NCBI GenBank assembly: GCA_934045075.1
Contig: OW203745.1
Coordinates: 15,682,768-15,746,767 of the forward strand
From: Yponomeuta sedellus
Taxonomy: Eukaryota; Arthropoda; Insecta; Lepidoptera; Yponomeutidae
Length of the DNA: 64,000 nt
Direction: 5' to 3'
The notes below the pieces were generated by a model that searched no databases, was not told the origin of the DNA, and saw nothing but the letters and a program-made list of their open reading frames with translations. The position numbers were made by a program, and so were the translations under genes. Of the stretch, positions 51,590-62,504 are shown piece by piece (positions within the stretch are counted from its first letter, which is position 1; each line of letters opens with the position of its first letter).

Positions 51590-52200
51590 ATTGTTAACCA
51601 AGGGTGGAAAGAATCAAATCCCGAGGTATTTAGACCGAGTAGGAATTGATTCTTTTACCAGTGTTAAATACTCTACTTTTCATTTCAAATATGAGGAAAA
51701 TAAAAACTCATTTTTTATATCCATAAAACATAAATACCAATTTTTTTGAATTCCGTCTCAGATACATATTAACAGATTAGTATCCCGCCAATATATGTCG
51801 GCTTTTTCATTTTTAAATATGGAACTCACCGCGTAATTGTTGCGGTTTATTCCGCTCAAAGAAATTTGTGCTAAGTTCACACTGGCTGTTTAGATACTCA
51901 CATGGCCGCAGCATTTTTTTAATTAGTTTTTTTACATGAAACTCTTCGCAGCTGAGAGTAGTTCCATTTTTTAAGTTCATTCCGGCCCGTAGGTGGGAAG
52001 TAATTTGTATGAGTTTTTCCCTCTCTAGGGAGGGAAGCAGCATTTTCCACCCAATAATCAGATCAAAACAACACTACTTTCCGAGTTTAAGAAATGAGAA
52101 AGAAGTTTCTTCCGTCCGCCTCTGCCGACTGAAGAGGCAAATTGGGTGTTATTTTGTAAACGCAATTCCTGAAACTGTTCCTATTATTATTGTTATTATT
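51590..52200. other. Unassigned sequence
   Basis: No gene recognised. 51800-52030 has a moderately long minus-strand frame with no known motif. Confidence 0.4.
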
Positions 52201-52202
52201 AT

Positions 52203-52556
52203 TGGCATCAACCTTTTGTATGCCTCCACCGCTGGGGCACGGGTCTCTTCCTTCATCGCAGTAAGGTTAGGCCACATTCCACCACGGAGGCAAAGTCCGG
52301 GTTGGTGGAGGATTGTATTATAAAACAGTGGCGGGCTTTACTGTCAGAAGTTATCGAGCCGCCTTAGGACCCCTGAGATAGCAGCGGGCACCAACGGTTT
52401 AACGTGCCTTGCTTTGCGAAGCACGAAAGCGCTCAAATGAAATCCCATAAGCGGTAGTCACGGCATGGTTACCCATCCAGTACCTGACCACGCCTGCTGT
52501 TGCATAACCTAAGTGATTGATTCAAATCACTCGGTTCCACTAGGGCACGAGTGCTT
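52203..52556 (-). mobile_element. 5S-derived SINE, near full length
   Basis: Complete blocks with small changes; TGCCTTGCTTTGCGAAGCAC shows a short duplication within the hairpin of the body. Confidence 0.85.
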
Positions 52557-52694
52557 CATTCTATATGTATATTTTCAGGTGATAATATACTTTTTAAGTG
52601 GGCACGCGTGGCAATTGATCCCAAACTGTCTATTTCTACTAGGCTACATAAAAAAGTGTTTTAATAACTTTTTTTGATGACAAAATAATATGAG

Positions 52695-52920
52695 TCAAGT
52701 TTAAAAACCTATTGGAGGCTAAAAATTTCACCCATGCCGGGATCCGAACCCGCAACCTCTGGCTATCAGTGCCAGCGCTCTTCCAATTGAGCTGGCACGG
52801 ATAGCCAGAGGTTGCGGGTTCGAATCCCGGCATGGGTGAAATTTTTAGCCTCTAAATAGGTTTTTGAATTTGTCCTTAGCACGGGTTAGTGCATTAAAAA
52901 TAAAAATAATATAATATGAG
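52695..52920. repeat. tRNA-like element, fold-back copy
   Basis: Minus and plus arms meet at CTCTTCCAATTGAGCTGGCA. The plus arm continues to AGCACGGGTTAGTGCATTAA. Confidence 0.85.
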
Positions 52921-53241
52921 TCACCCAAGACAGTGCTCTGAAACTGTAACTATTCTTCGTTGTTTCTATTACTTAGAATTGGGTGAGTTTATTGAACGAA
53001 ATTGGTTGATTGCTAACTGTTGCCAGTTAAAAATAGACACAGGAAATGTCCAGAATTACTAAATTTATTTCATTTTTTCTAACGTAATCTTGAGAACATT
53101 ACACGTTATACTCTAATTGAAAAGAAATTTATGCATTAATAAAATAACAATAATTGACCATCATCATGGACTTCGTCAAGAGATTATGTAGTTAACATTT
53201 TAAAAGCCCATCAAAATAAATATGCATAGAAAAATAAATAG

Positions 53242-53349
53242 ATACATACATACATACATACATACATACATACATACATACATACATACATACATACATA
53301 CATACATACATACATACATACATACATACATACATACATACATACATAC
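53242..53349. repeat. (ATAC)n microsatellite, 27 units
   Basis: Uninterrupted ATAC repeats. Both strands are open in it, giving false Tyr-Ile-His-Thr and Met-Tyr-Val-Cys frames. Confidence 0.98.
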
Positions 53350-53734
53350 TAAACATATTACCCTCCTTTTGGGCCTTGAGTTAAAATGGAGTTCTCTAAT
53401 ATACTGCAGTACGTTTGCGTCGTTTTTCATGAAATTCACAATACACGAACAGAATCGCGTATAAAGCTTATCGTGGCCGATGGCTCTGAGTCTTACTTAT
53501 CTCAGAGAATCACGAGTTTAAACTGAGTGAATGGCTTCTTAATCGACAGTAATGTCGCGTTCTGCTTACGATGTTAGTCATCAACTGGAGGTTGCAAGTC
53601 AGATCAAAGTATTCGTTGTAGGGTACTGGTACTGCTGATTAAGATATTTAATATAGTAACTTGGGACAGATAGACGGATGGACGGACAGATGGACCATAC
53701 AAATCGCCAAAGTCCAATAAATATTTTCTTTCTG

Positions 53735-54035
53735 AAATGAAATGGTTTTATTCAAAGTAGCGCAGAAACTGCGGCTTAATGAACGTTACAATTCAAACTA
53801 GGAGTCCATTTCAAAATCTAGATTACTTTGGAAAAAAATGGACGAAAAAACTTCAAAGAATATATTCTTTTTAATGCACTAATCCGTGCCAAGGACAATT
53901 TTTAAAAAACCTATATAGAGGCTAAAAATTCCACCCATGCCGGGATTCGAACCCGCGACCTCTAGCTATCCGTACCAGCGCTCTTTCCAACTGAGCTATA
54001 GGAATTTCTAGCCTCTAAATAGGATTTTTAAAAAC
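53735..54035 (-). mobile_element. Retroposon end next to a tRNA-like element
   Basis: 53735-53865 is the retroposon end (GAAATGGTTTTATTCAAAGT in plus reading). 53872-54035 has a minus-oriented tRNA-like region, then directly a plus-oriented TTTCTAGCCTCTAAATAGGA, so the middle is deleted. Confidence 0.7.
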
Positions 54036-54094
54036 TTCAAAGAATTTACGTAATTATTATAAAAAATAGAAGCCATACACTGTACTGGCTTTAA

Positions 54095-54310
54095 TTCCAG
54101 ACATCATTGTCATGTAAATAACTCTGTACGTTATAGTAGCCCTTTTGGCACAATGTGTAATTAACACATCTTTTCAACCGCGATTCAGGCAAGCTTAATA
54201 TATCTTCAGGGATTTTATTACAGAAACGTATACAATGCCCCATAAAGGATGTATTAACCTTTGCCAGCCTAAATCTTGGTAACGAAAGTTTAATGTTTAT
54301 TTCTAGTATT
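54095..54310 (-). pseudogene. LINE C-terminal coding remnant
   Basis: The minus strand reads LPRFRLAKVNTSFMGHCIRF, then KIPEDILSLPESRLKRCV and CQKGYYNVQSYL, then a stop. This tail belongs to a different LINE from the intact ORF2 at 46-49 kb. Confidence 0.7.
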
Positions 54311-54314
54311 TATT

Positions 54315-54950
54315 GTGTTGGCTATCTAAAGTTCAAAGTTACTGATATTTTTCCTGACGTACATAGATATATACTGTTTTATATATACTATACTTTTTTC
54401 ATAGATATATACTGGCAACTGTCAACGTAGGCGCTCTCCGACCAGGTGTTCAGGCTATATTATGTAGTCCAGCAGTGGACTACATAATATAGCCTGAAGA
54501 AGAAGAAGAACTGTCAGGATGTTAGTCTCTTTAAAGGAATCTCTTAACGAATCTCTACTGCCTAGCTTATAAATGAATCTGACAATTTTCCACCCATCTA
54601 CGTCTACGATGCCACTCGCAAATTAAAAGACCCGCTTTTGACAAACACTTGTCGCAGAAACGTGCACAAGTGAGTAAATCAATGCAGATTATGATTAGTT
54701 AATTTATTTAATTTCATGACCGATTAGTAATGTAATAATCAAGATATTGTATGAGATGACTGCAGCCATTATGGTGTCTTATCGAGCTCATTTAAACTCA
54801 CACCAGCGGAAATGATTGATGATGTTAATTCAAACATAAATTGATAAAAGGTTTGTAATCAATAATTATAGATCTGATCGCAGTTGTCTATCACGATCAA
54901 CCCGGATCTTCGGAATGAATTGCGACATATTTTATTTAGGTATATTTTTT
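54315..54950. other. Mostly unassigned sequence
   Basis: 54445-54520 has a perfect palindrome (TTCAGGCTATATTATGTAGT then ACTACATAATATAGCCTGAA) made of two LINE tails meeting tail-to-tail. The rest is unassigned. Confidence 0.5.
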
Positions 54951-54954
54951 TTCT

Positions 54955-55265
54955 GTAGCCTAAATAAACCCACTGCAGGGCACAAGCCTTCTCTCAGAGA
55001 GAGTGTATGGGCTTGATTACCACGCGTGCCCACCGTAAATTGGCAATTTCAAGGGTATTTGAACACCTCAGACACTCAGGTTTCCTCATGAAGGTTACCT
55101 TCATATTAGCGTGCGGTATTGCTACTATATGAAATGAAATTAAAAGGTTTTATTCGAAGTAGCGCTGAAGCTGTGGCTGAATGAACGTTACAATTCAAAC
55201 TTGGTGTCCTTTTCAAAATCTAGATCATTTTGAAGAAATAATGGACAAAAAAATAACTTCTAAGA
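54955..55265 (-). mobile_element. SINE B tail and retroposon end
   Basis: 54955-55135 is the family-B body in reverse, from AACCCACTGCAGGGCACAAG to GCGGTATTGCTACTATA. It is followed by the AAATTAAAAGGTTTTATTCG retroposon end. Confidence 0.65.
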
Positions 55266-55459
55266 TAATCTAAAATATTATAAAAATGTCACGTCACAGT
55301 GTTTGTTATCGAAGTCTTCCGATTTTTCTGTTTTTTTTTTGTGTATTCGATTTATTTGAGAATAGGTCATGCCATAAATTAATATGGCAAAACAACGTTT
55401 GCTGCCACTATATATTGTAAAACGGTTAATTAATTAATGGTATTAAAGATAAGCAAACG

Positions 55460-55615
55460 TAGTGCAGGACGCCCTCCGACTAGGTGGTATGACGATCTGC
55501 GAAAAACTGCAGGCAGATGCTGGATGCGGTAAGCTGGAGACAGGGCGTTAAGGCGCTCATTAGGGGAGGGCTATGTCCAGCAGTGGACTTCTATAGCCTG
55601 AAGAATAAGAAGAAG
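55460..55615 (+). pseudogene. LINE reverse-transcriptase C-terminal fragment
   Basis: The plus strand reads AGRPPTRWYDDLRKTAGRCW and GEGYVQQWTS with one internal stop, and ends GCCTGAAGAATAAGAAGA. Confidence 0.75.
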
Positions 55616-55619
55616 ATAA

Positions 55620-55979
55620 GCACTCGTGGCCAAGCCGAACCAGGTGATTGGAATCAATCACCTCGAGTTAAGCAACAACAGGGGCGGTCAGGTGCAGAAG
55701 GGTGACCGTCCCGTGTCTACCGCTAGTGAGATTTTCCCAAGCGCTTCCGTGCTTCGCAAGGCACGCTAAGCCGTTGGTGCCGGCTGTCATGTAATTGCAG
55801 TCCTTAAGCCAAGTCAGAGGCCTTATGGGCGGCTTGATAACTTCTGACAGTAAGGCCCGCCACTGTCTTACAAACCTCCACCAACCTGGACTTGGCGCCC
55901 GTGGTGGAGTAAGGCTAACCTTCCTGCGATGCAGGAAGAGACCCGTGCCCCAGCAGTGAAGATATACAAGGGTTGATAT
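55620..55979 (+). mobile_element. 5S-derived SINE, full length
   Basis: The best full copy on the plus strand: GCACTCGTGGCCAAGCCGAA, GAGTTAAGCAACAACAGGGG, GGGTGACCGTCCCGTGTCTA, CCGTTGGTGCCGGCTGTCAT and ATACAAGGGTTGATATC. About 360 bp, with no long A tail. Confidence 0.9.
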
Positions 55980-55984
55980 CTAGG

Positions 55985-56305
55985 ATTATAGAGATCGTGA
56001 TGGCATTTGGAGGAAAACGCCTTTATCCAGCAATGAGTAGCGGTGGGCTGATAAAGACGATGTTGATGTCAAAAGACACCGAGGTTCCATTAAGAGGTGT
56101 TCCACAAAAAACAAGAGGAAACTCTGTCTTATGGTGTCTAATGAACCAAAATCATAAGACAATTCCCGATGGTAGTTTTTTCTAAGTCGACCGGGGACCA
56201 CCCGAGTAGAAATATTTATGTTTGGAGCATCGAAATTAGCTTTGAGAAATGTTAACAGCTTTATAATAACGTTGGGTTTAATTAATGACCTGTAGTGTTT
56301 TTTTC
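55985..56305. other. Unassigned sequence
   Basis: A 70-codon open frame (55973-56185) starts within the SINE tail and shows no known motif. Confidence 0.4.
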
Positions 56306-56309
56306 GTAG

Positions 56310-56490
56310 AACAATCACTCTGAAGCGAGCGGCCCAGGTTTGATTCCCAGTGTAGGCGTGTACCAATGACTTTGTTTTCTAAGTTATGTACATTTCGGAA
56401 GTTATAGTAGCAATACCTCAACATCGTGAGGAAACCTGAGTGTTCAAATGCTTCAGCGCTTGGAATAGCTAACCATTGCTTAAAAGTCGC
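56310..56490 (+). mobile_element. tRNA-derived SINE, family B
   Basis: B box AGGTTTGATTCCC, then GTACCAATGACTTTGTTTTC, TAGTAGCAATACCTCAACAT and GTGAGGAAACCTGAGTGTTC. Confidence 0.7.
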
Positions 56491-56649
56491 GAAAATCGCG
56501 ACTACGCTATAATATATTCTTGTAAAATTCTGACATTTTAGTGCTACAAAACGTATGACTCGTACAGTCGACAGCACGTCAACCTATACATACGAGCACT
56601 GGGACGACTCTGCAACAAAACTGTAGGTATAGCTTGTTCTTCTCGACTG

Positions 56650-56815
56650 TACCGTCAAGCTTCAAGGTTCGAATCTCGGCTGGAAACAAAAAAAGAAGTC
56701 CAGGTCCTGGATGTTTACATGTTTGTGATGTCGTTGTTTCTGGTTCCCACGACAGGGTATCCTAGTGTGGGGCCAGAAGCAATGTATGTGCCAGTATGTA
56801 AAATGTTATGTTAAG
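56650..56815 (+). mobile_element. tRNA-derived SINE, family C
   Basis: B box AAGGTTCGAATCTCG, then GTCCAGGTCCTGGATGTTTA, GATGTCGTTGTTTCTGGTTC and CCTAGTGTGGGGCCAGAAGC. Confidence 0.75.
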
Positions 56816-56819
56816 CTTT

Positions 56820-57295
56820 CCGCGCTGGAGACGTCTAAAACCAAAGGCTTACGTTTCAAAGTAACTTTTAGGGGTTGTACAATTTAATCTAATGCTCGAC
56901 AATAATGCCCAGTCATTTCGGTCAAAAAGGGTCTGTGAGTTGTGACAGCTCACAATTTACTGACCAACTTATAATTCAACCGCCGTAGAAAGGAAATTAG
57001 CCCATAAGTCTTCAGGAACAGATGTCATTAGGACGGTAAACTAGTTTTGGTCGTAAAAGGTTATTTCTTAGGACGTGTGTGTGGTCTTGTGGTTTGTGTT
57101 ATTTTTTATTTACAAAAGATTTTTTTGATTGACCCGTAGATAGTTTAATAGAGACGTCTTGAGTCTCGAATGACAGAAAAATAAAGGATTAAATCGTAGG
57201 CTTATCTCTTGAAAGGGTGGAAGTACAAGCATTACATTGAATAGAATAGGCACCTTCATGGTGGTGAGACATATCGAATTTGCGAATTATGCTAA
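56820..57295. other. Unassigned sequence
   Basis: GAGTTGTGACAGCTCACAAT near 56938 is a small hairpin. No gene recognised. Confidence 0.4.
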
Positions 57296-57299
57296 TTTG

Positions 57300-57440
57300 T
57301 ATTCGCAATAACACACGCTAAGGGTGAAGGAAAACATCGTGAGGAAACCCGACCATCCGAGTTGGTCACATATTGAAGTTGGCAATCGACGGTGGGCACG
57401 CGTGGTGATTGAGCCCATACACTCTCTCCGATACGAGTAG
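57300..57440 (+). mobile_element. SINE B body fragment
   Basis: AGGGTGAAGGAAAACATCGT and GAGGAAACCCGACCATCCGA, then CGGTGGGCACGCGTGGTGAT and CCATACACTCTCTCC. Confidence 0.65.
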
Positions 57441-57513
57441 AAAGGTTGAGTATATAGACTGCATTGTAATAATGTAAATATGTATTACTGATGTATTACT
57501 ATTAATGGACACC

Positions 57514-57801
57514 TAGTTATATATTAAACGGGTCAAACCGCGATTATTTATTAGGTAAAGAGATTTGCATGGCTACACACGACAATAAGTTCCGAAGATT
57601 ACTCCGGAAACAAAACAAACCCGGTGCTTCGACTCAGGCATAGGACAATAATTAATACTGTCATCAATTTGTCGAACCAAACTTTGGACCAGAGCGCTGT
57701 ACGCATTTTATCATGGGGATTGAATTATGCTATATGGGAAATAAGGTAATTACGTTTTACCTAATAAATAATCGCGATTTGACCCGTTTAATATATAACT
57801 A
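57514..57801. mobile_element. MITE with about 45-bp terminal inverted repeats
   Basis: TAGTTATATATTAAACGGGT, CAAACCGCGATTATTTATTA and GGTAAA on the left are matched on the right with one or two changes. The 288-bp interior is non-coding. A half copy with CTAAACGGGTCTCAACGCGA is at 58385-58430. Confidence 0.85.
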
Positions 57802-57837
57802 TGTATGTATGAGTATCGCGAATCATTAAGACATACT

Positions 57838-57950
57838 AATGGACACCACTGAATTTAATGGACACCTAGTTTGTATTGTAACGTTCACTAAGCCGCAGTT
57901 CCTGCGCTACTTTGAATAAAACCTTTTCATTTCATTTCACTTCATATTTA
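57838..57950 (+). mobile_element. Retroposon 3' end
   Basis: GGACACCTAGTTTGTATTGT, TAAGCCGCAGTTCCTGCGCT, GAATAAAACCTTTTCATTTC. Confidence 0.7.
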
Positions 57951-57954
57951 CAGC

Positions 57955-58380
57955 TTTTCCTTGCCTTCTCATCAGTTTACACACTACCCGTGATTAGCCT
58001 GCCTTGTTTTACGATGTGAAACCTCGTTTGGTGACCCAAGAAGACGAGTACGTACACGAGCCTTGAAAAACGAGGTGAACTCATTCCCGGCGTGTCACGA
58101 ATGGAATGACACATTTGATTGATATTAAACAGCTTGATATTGACAAACCGGGACATTAGGACAATCCGGGACATATACTGAGTCTAGAACCTTTTCTGGT
58201 ACCATGACACACAGCTCCTCCACCAGCTAAGCTCACTTTGTCTGTATGCATTTACTTTATTATATTACAGTAATTATTGGTATTTCTTACCTTAAGTGTG
58301 TTCTTTTACGGGCCATGTTATTATTTTTAAGTTTTTATGTGTGTTGTGGTATTTAAATAAATGTTTTTCTATTCTATTCT
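57955..58380. other. Unassigned sequence
   Basis: No gene recognised; ends with a short TTCTATTCTATTCTATTC run near 58368. Confidence 0.4.
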
Positions 58381-58462
58381 ATTCTAAACGGGTCTCAACG
58401 CGATTATTTATTGAGTAAAAAGTAAGGCCGAAATCTCATTTCGTTTCGGCAGCGATACAGTT

Positions 58463-58615
58463 ATGCCGGTGCCAGACAGAAGCTCAAACAAGTGATCACA
58501 TAAGTCTGCACATGTGTGGCACGGACATTTTATGTGACAATAGTAACAAATGTCCGTGCCACACATGTGGACACTTATGTGATCACTTGTTTGACCTTCT
58601 GTCTGGCGCCGGCAT
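58463..58615. mobile_element. Palindromic MITE with TTA duplication, copy 2
   Basis: Arms TGCCGGTGCCAGACAGAAGC and GTTTGACCTTCTGTCTGGCG lie between TTA flanks. Its centre TTTTATGTGACAATAGTAAC is the reverse complement of the centre of copy 1 at 45293. Confidence 0.85.
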
Positions 58616-58794
58616 TACAGTTGCCGTGGTCACTACCCGTGACCGCGGCAACTGTAACGCGGGACATACAAAAGGGTGACATCAACAACATAATAATATA
58701 CTTGTTGCGAAAGAAAAATGTTGAACTTAATAAATGTTGCTTAATTGTACTACGATACGATTGGTAGCTCGCCAAACGCGATCTCGTCATCATC

Positions 58795-59090
58795 ATCATG
58801 AACTCATTATGTCCCCACCGTGGGGCACGTGTCTGTTCCTTAAGAAAGGTATTGGCCATACTCCACCACGAGGGCCAAGTCCGGATTGTGACTAGTGGCT
58901 GGTCTTACTGTTAGAAGTTTTCAAGCCGCCCTAAGGCCTCTGACTTGCCTAAACAATTGCCATCTATCGACGGCAGCCGGCACCAACACCAACAACACCA
59001 CGGAACCGCTCGGGAAAAAACCGCTCTAGCGCTAGTCATAGACGGTCACCCATCCCTGCATTGAACGCGTCCTTAATGATAGTTTTTTAA
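58795..59090 (-). mobile_element. 5S-derived SINE, diverged subfamily
   Basis: Tail TCCCCACCGTGGGGCACGTG in reverse, body CTAGCGCTAGTCATAGACGG and head ending GCATTGAACGCGTCC. Diverged from the consensus by many small indels. Confidence 0.7.
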
Positions 59091-59094
59091 GCTC

Positions 59095-59530
59095 TCTCAG
59101 GCAACGGGGGCTACGAGCAATTCGAAACGCGATCTGTTTCAGACAATCTCAGGATGGATAGCACTGAAAGAATTAAGAGCGTATGTACTCGTAGATAGGT
59201 ATAAGGAGGCCTCGATAGGTGTATGAACTAACCTCATTCCCGTACAGAACGAAAGGGCTCACTTACGTAGAAAGCTCGTGAGACTCGGCCGTCAGAATGA
59301 AAGTAAACAGGTGCGCGACTGGTAATGATATCTTTAGACTGAGTCTAGGCGACGTGTGTTTAACTGGCAGCTGGGGTCTCTGGGCTAATTGCGTCGCCTA
59401 ATTCTAGACGATGTTTGTGATGTTGTTGGAGCAATAACACTCGATAACTGTGATGGGAAACCTCGTTAAGCCTGTGTGTGAGGTGTAAAATTAATTAGGC
59501 CAGCATAAAACAAGTGTCATTTAAACCCTT
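59095..59530. other. Unassigned sequence
   Basis: No gene recognised. GAGTCTAGGCGACGTGTGT and GCGTCGCCTAATTCTAGACG partly mirror each other. Confidence 0.4.
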
Positions 59531-59533
59531 GGG

Positions 59534-59867
59534 ACGTGGCCTAGTCGAACCGAGTGATTAGAAACAATCACTTGAGTTAAGCAACAACGCAGTGCAGGAT
59601 GGGTGACTGTCCCGTAACTACTGCTAGTGGCATTTTTCCGAGCGATTCCGTGCTTCGCAAGGCAGGTTAAGCCGTTGATGCCGGCTGTCATGTAATGGCA
59701 GTCGTTAAGCCATGTCAGAGGCCTTATGGGCGGCTTGATAACTTCTGACAGTATGTCCCGCCACTGTCTTACAATCCTCCACCATACCGGGCTTGGCCCG
59801 CGTGGTGGAGTATGGCCTAACCTTCTTGCGATGCAGAAAGAAACGCGTGCCCCAGCAGTGGGGAAAT
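59534..59867 (+). mobile_element. 5S-derived SINE, full length
   Basis: Head CGTGGCCTAGTCGAACCGAG and CTTGAGTTAAGCAACAACG, with part of the box C-like region shortened. Tail ends CCCCAGCAGTGGGGAAATGC, where it runs straight into an inverted copy. Confidence 0.85.
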
Positions 59868-59978
59868 GCCACTAGCGGTAGTCACGGGACGGTCACCCAT
59901 CCTGCACCTGACCGCGCCTGTTGTTGTTTAACCAAGTGATTGATTCCGAGCACTTGGTTCGACTGGGCCACGAGCGCT
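59866..59978 (-). mobile_element. 5S-derived SINE, head fragment, inverted
   Basis: Reverse of the head from GGCCCAGTCGAACCAAGTGC to ACTACCGCTAGTGGC. It is joined to the tail of the plus copy, so the two heads can pair. Confidence 0.85.
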
Positions 59979-59984
59979 TCTCAA

Positions 59985-60635
59985 ATTACGCTGTACTAAT
60001 CAAATTTCAATCATTATTATTATATTTTTTGCACACGGAACATTATGTAAGAAATAACACACAACATAGGCGAGGTTGTCGTCTGTTAAGAGATATCTTC
60101 CAGCAAACTTTGGGAAGCCAGAGCAGCAGTTAACAAACGTCATTCCAAACACTAGTTTGAAGTTATTCTAATAATTCCAAACACCAAATTGGTCCAAATC
60201 TAATTCCAGCTAGAAGATGCTAGACACAATGTCACTAGCATTCTACTGGGTGGATAGCCATTCCACTTCCAGCTCTTTAATCAACAGAATAAAATTAATA
60301 ACGGAGACAATAAATACCCTCTCAGTCTCTCCCGCCGTGAATTAACGTATCATCCCATTTCTAGGCTAATTATCTATTCCTGTCTGACCAGAAACGTGGG
60401 AGTATTTTGGTCGCAAAACATCTCTTCAGAGACCGACACTTCCAAACTTTGATGTAATAAAATCATTCGACGTCTCAATAAGGAAAACCGATCTGAAACG
60501 ACTTGTTTTGGCCTTTTCCCCGAAAACATAAATAGACGCACGCGTTCGACAGAAGATAAACTCTGAGGGAAAAATCTTTAAAATATTACGTAATTGCTGT
60601 CATAAAATTAAATGTGTGATGCGTCAAATCTATCA
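59985..60635. other. Unassigned sequence
   Basis: No gene or common repeat recognised; intron-like composition. Confidence 0.4.
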
Positions 60636-60639
60636 ACTG

Positions 60640-60745
60640 CCTCGTTGGTCTAGCGGTGAAACAATGCTCGTGGGTTTGATTCCCACGCCGCACTTGATTC
60701 TTAAAAAGGGCTCCAGTCTGGGTGTATTCCATTCATCACAGAATG
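60640..60745 (+). mobile_element. tRNA-derived SINE, family D
   Basis: Head GCCTCGTTGGTCTAGCGGTG with the A-box pattern and a B box GGGTTTGATTCCC, then GGGCTCCAGTCTGGGTGTAT. It is the only copy seen. Confidence 0.65.
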
Positions 60746-60749
60746 AACA

Positions 60750-61545
60750 ATAATTCAAAAAAATATGAAGTTGAAATAAAAAAAACCATTTAGAGATTAA
60801 GCTTCAAGGAATACAAGAAAATGCTCAAAGATTTTTCTGTAGTTTTATTACAGAGAAAATTTAAAAAATACACAATAAAAAAGCGGACACAGCGGCTCTA
60901 CAGTGTGATATTACGCCTTTGCCTTTGTCGCCACCTTTATCAGACTACCGATGGTGTGAATGAAACGACCATAACCGGATTAATATGACTCTATTTGCAT
61001 TTTTAGAGACTCACCCCCCTGGTCACAGGGCGTACTACGCTACGCTGGGACTCCAGTGGGACGTAAAAAATCTGCATTGTTATTATTTTATGTTATATTT
61101 TTCTTATGAATAATATGAATGGAATACGATGGAGGAGGCCTTCGTCCAGAAATGGACAACCCCAAAATAATTACCTAATCATTATGCATGAATTCTAAAT
61201 TTATAAAATTAATAAAACTACTATTATTATTTTTACAAATCAATCAAATTATTAAATTAGATAAATTTTATTTAATGCACGTATTTTGTGTAACATACTT
61301 TTAACAGTTGTATACTCGTAAGTGTGAATTTTTGTTAATTGTAGACATTGTTTTTGTATTATATATGAAATCTAACTACCTATACATAATTAATAACTAC
61401 TTCTAAATACCTAAGAATAAAAATGTTATTTTAGTTTTATCTGTTTTGGGAAATAAAAGGCTTTTATTATTATTATTATTATATTTTTCTTTATTTTCTC
61501 CAAAGGTACTGGCCGCTTTAACAAATCAAAGCTTTCACCGTGCAG
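60750..61545. other. LINE tail fragment and unassigned sequence
   Basis: 61128-61168 reads MEEAFVQKWTTPK, a LINE C-terminal tail. 61465-61483 is (ATT)n. The rest is unassigned. Confidence 0.5.
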
Positions 61546-61549
61546 GGGA

Positions 61550-61845
61550 CGCAACCGTAAGTAACTTTATTGCTTGTTCTTTATTTCCATATCTGTTTAG
61601 ACTCAGACTCAGAGCCTTTATAAAAGATCTCCATTTATTGCGGTCTTGAGCGTCTTTCCATTCCAGCCCTAGAATGTTTCGTCTCCAATGCTACTGATTA
61701 TTGGCAGGCGAGTTTTGGAACTAATCTTTCTCCTTCCTAGACGTTTTCATGAGCTACTCCGTCTAGACTTCCGTTGTTTGGTGATTCAGAATTGAGAAAG
61801 GAATGTTGCGTTGGTTTGGACATGTGGAGAGGATGAAGGAGATTT
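61550..61845. pseudogene. Two LINE C-terminal pieces in opposite orientation
   Basis: On the minus strand, 61550-61700 reads HWRRNILGLEWKDAQDRNKW and RSFIKALSLSL. On the plus strand, 61790-61845 reads EKGMLRWFGHVERMKE. Both are C-terminal pieces of LINE reverse transcriptases of different families. Confidence 0.65.
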
Positions 61846-61849
61846 CCGC

Positions 61850-62100
61850 ACTCTGAGATTTCCGCACTTAGCCTCATAGTTGGGCCATTGTACGTAGCAA
61901 GCGCTGAGGTACGCTAACACCTCAGACACTAGGGTTTCCTTACGATGTTTTCCTTCACCGTCAGCGAGTAGTATTGCTACTATAATTTCACAAATGTACA
62001 TGACTTAGAAAACAAAGTCATTGGTACATGCCGGGGTTCGAACCCACGACCTCCCGATTGAGAAGCCGGCGTTCTACACCGCTCCGCTACCACCGCTCTT
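61850..62100 (-). mobile_element. tRNA-derived SINE, family B, full length
   Basis: The minus strand starts GCGGTGGTAGCGGAGCGGTG, has the B box GGGTTCGAACCCC, and runs through GTACCAATGACTTTGTTTTC, GGAAAACATCGTAAGGAAAC to CCCAACTATGAGGCTAAGTG. It is the best copy of this family here. Confidence 0.85.
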
Positions 62101-62109
62101 GTGCCATGT

Positions 62110-62290
62110 CCCATGTGGACATACTTTGACCAAATAGGGGATGTATTAGCAAAGGAGAAGATAAAAAGTACCCGGAACCGGCGTGCGTGCATGCAACGAC
62201 TTATGAACGTTGAAGAAGCGAATGTGGTCTATCAGGATCGTGGCAAGTGGCAATCCCTGGTCTCTGCCTGTATCGATTCGTCATAGGCTA
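62110..62290 (+). pseudogene. LINE reverse-transcriptase C-terminal fragment
   Basis: Reads [40 protein letters not shown] and WQSLVSA. Open over 60 codons, but it is only the extreme C-terminal end of a LINE protein. Confidence 0.75.
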
Positions 62291-62396
62291 TGTGAAGGCA
62301 GAATGAAATTCGTTTCTCATCTCAGACCTTTGTCTATCTGCCAAGTTACATTAATTCCTTTCAGCTGTTATTGAATAACAAATATCTTCACAATTG

Positions 62397-62500
62397 ATAT
62401 CAACCCTTGGTATGACCCCACTGCTCAGTCACGGGTCTCTTCCTGCATCACAAGAAGGTTAGGTTCTACTTGACCATGGGGCCACCGGGTTGGTGGAAGT
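62397..62500 (-). mobile_element. 5S-derived SINE, 3' tail fragment
   Basis: TGATATCAACCCTTGGTATG, CACGGGTCTCTTCCTGCATC and AGAAGGTTAGG, in reverse orientation and 5'-truncated. Confidence 0.75.
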
Positions 62501-62504
62501 AAGT

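Noticed and set aside
53200..53464. Repetitive Tyr-Ile-His-Thr or Met-Tyr-Val-Cys proteins
   Set aside because: Both are translations of the (ATAC)n microsatellite on opposite strands.
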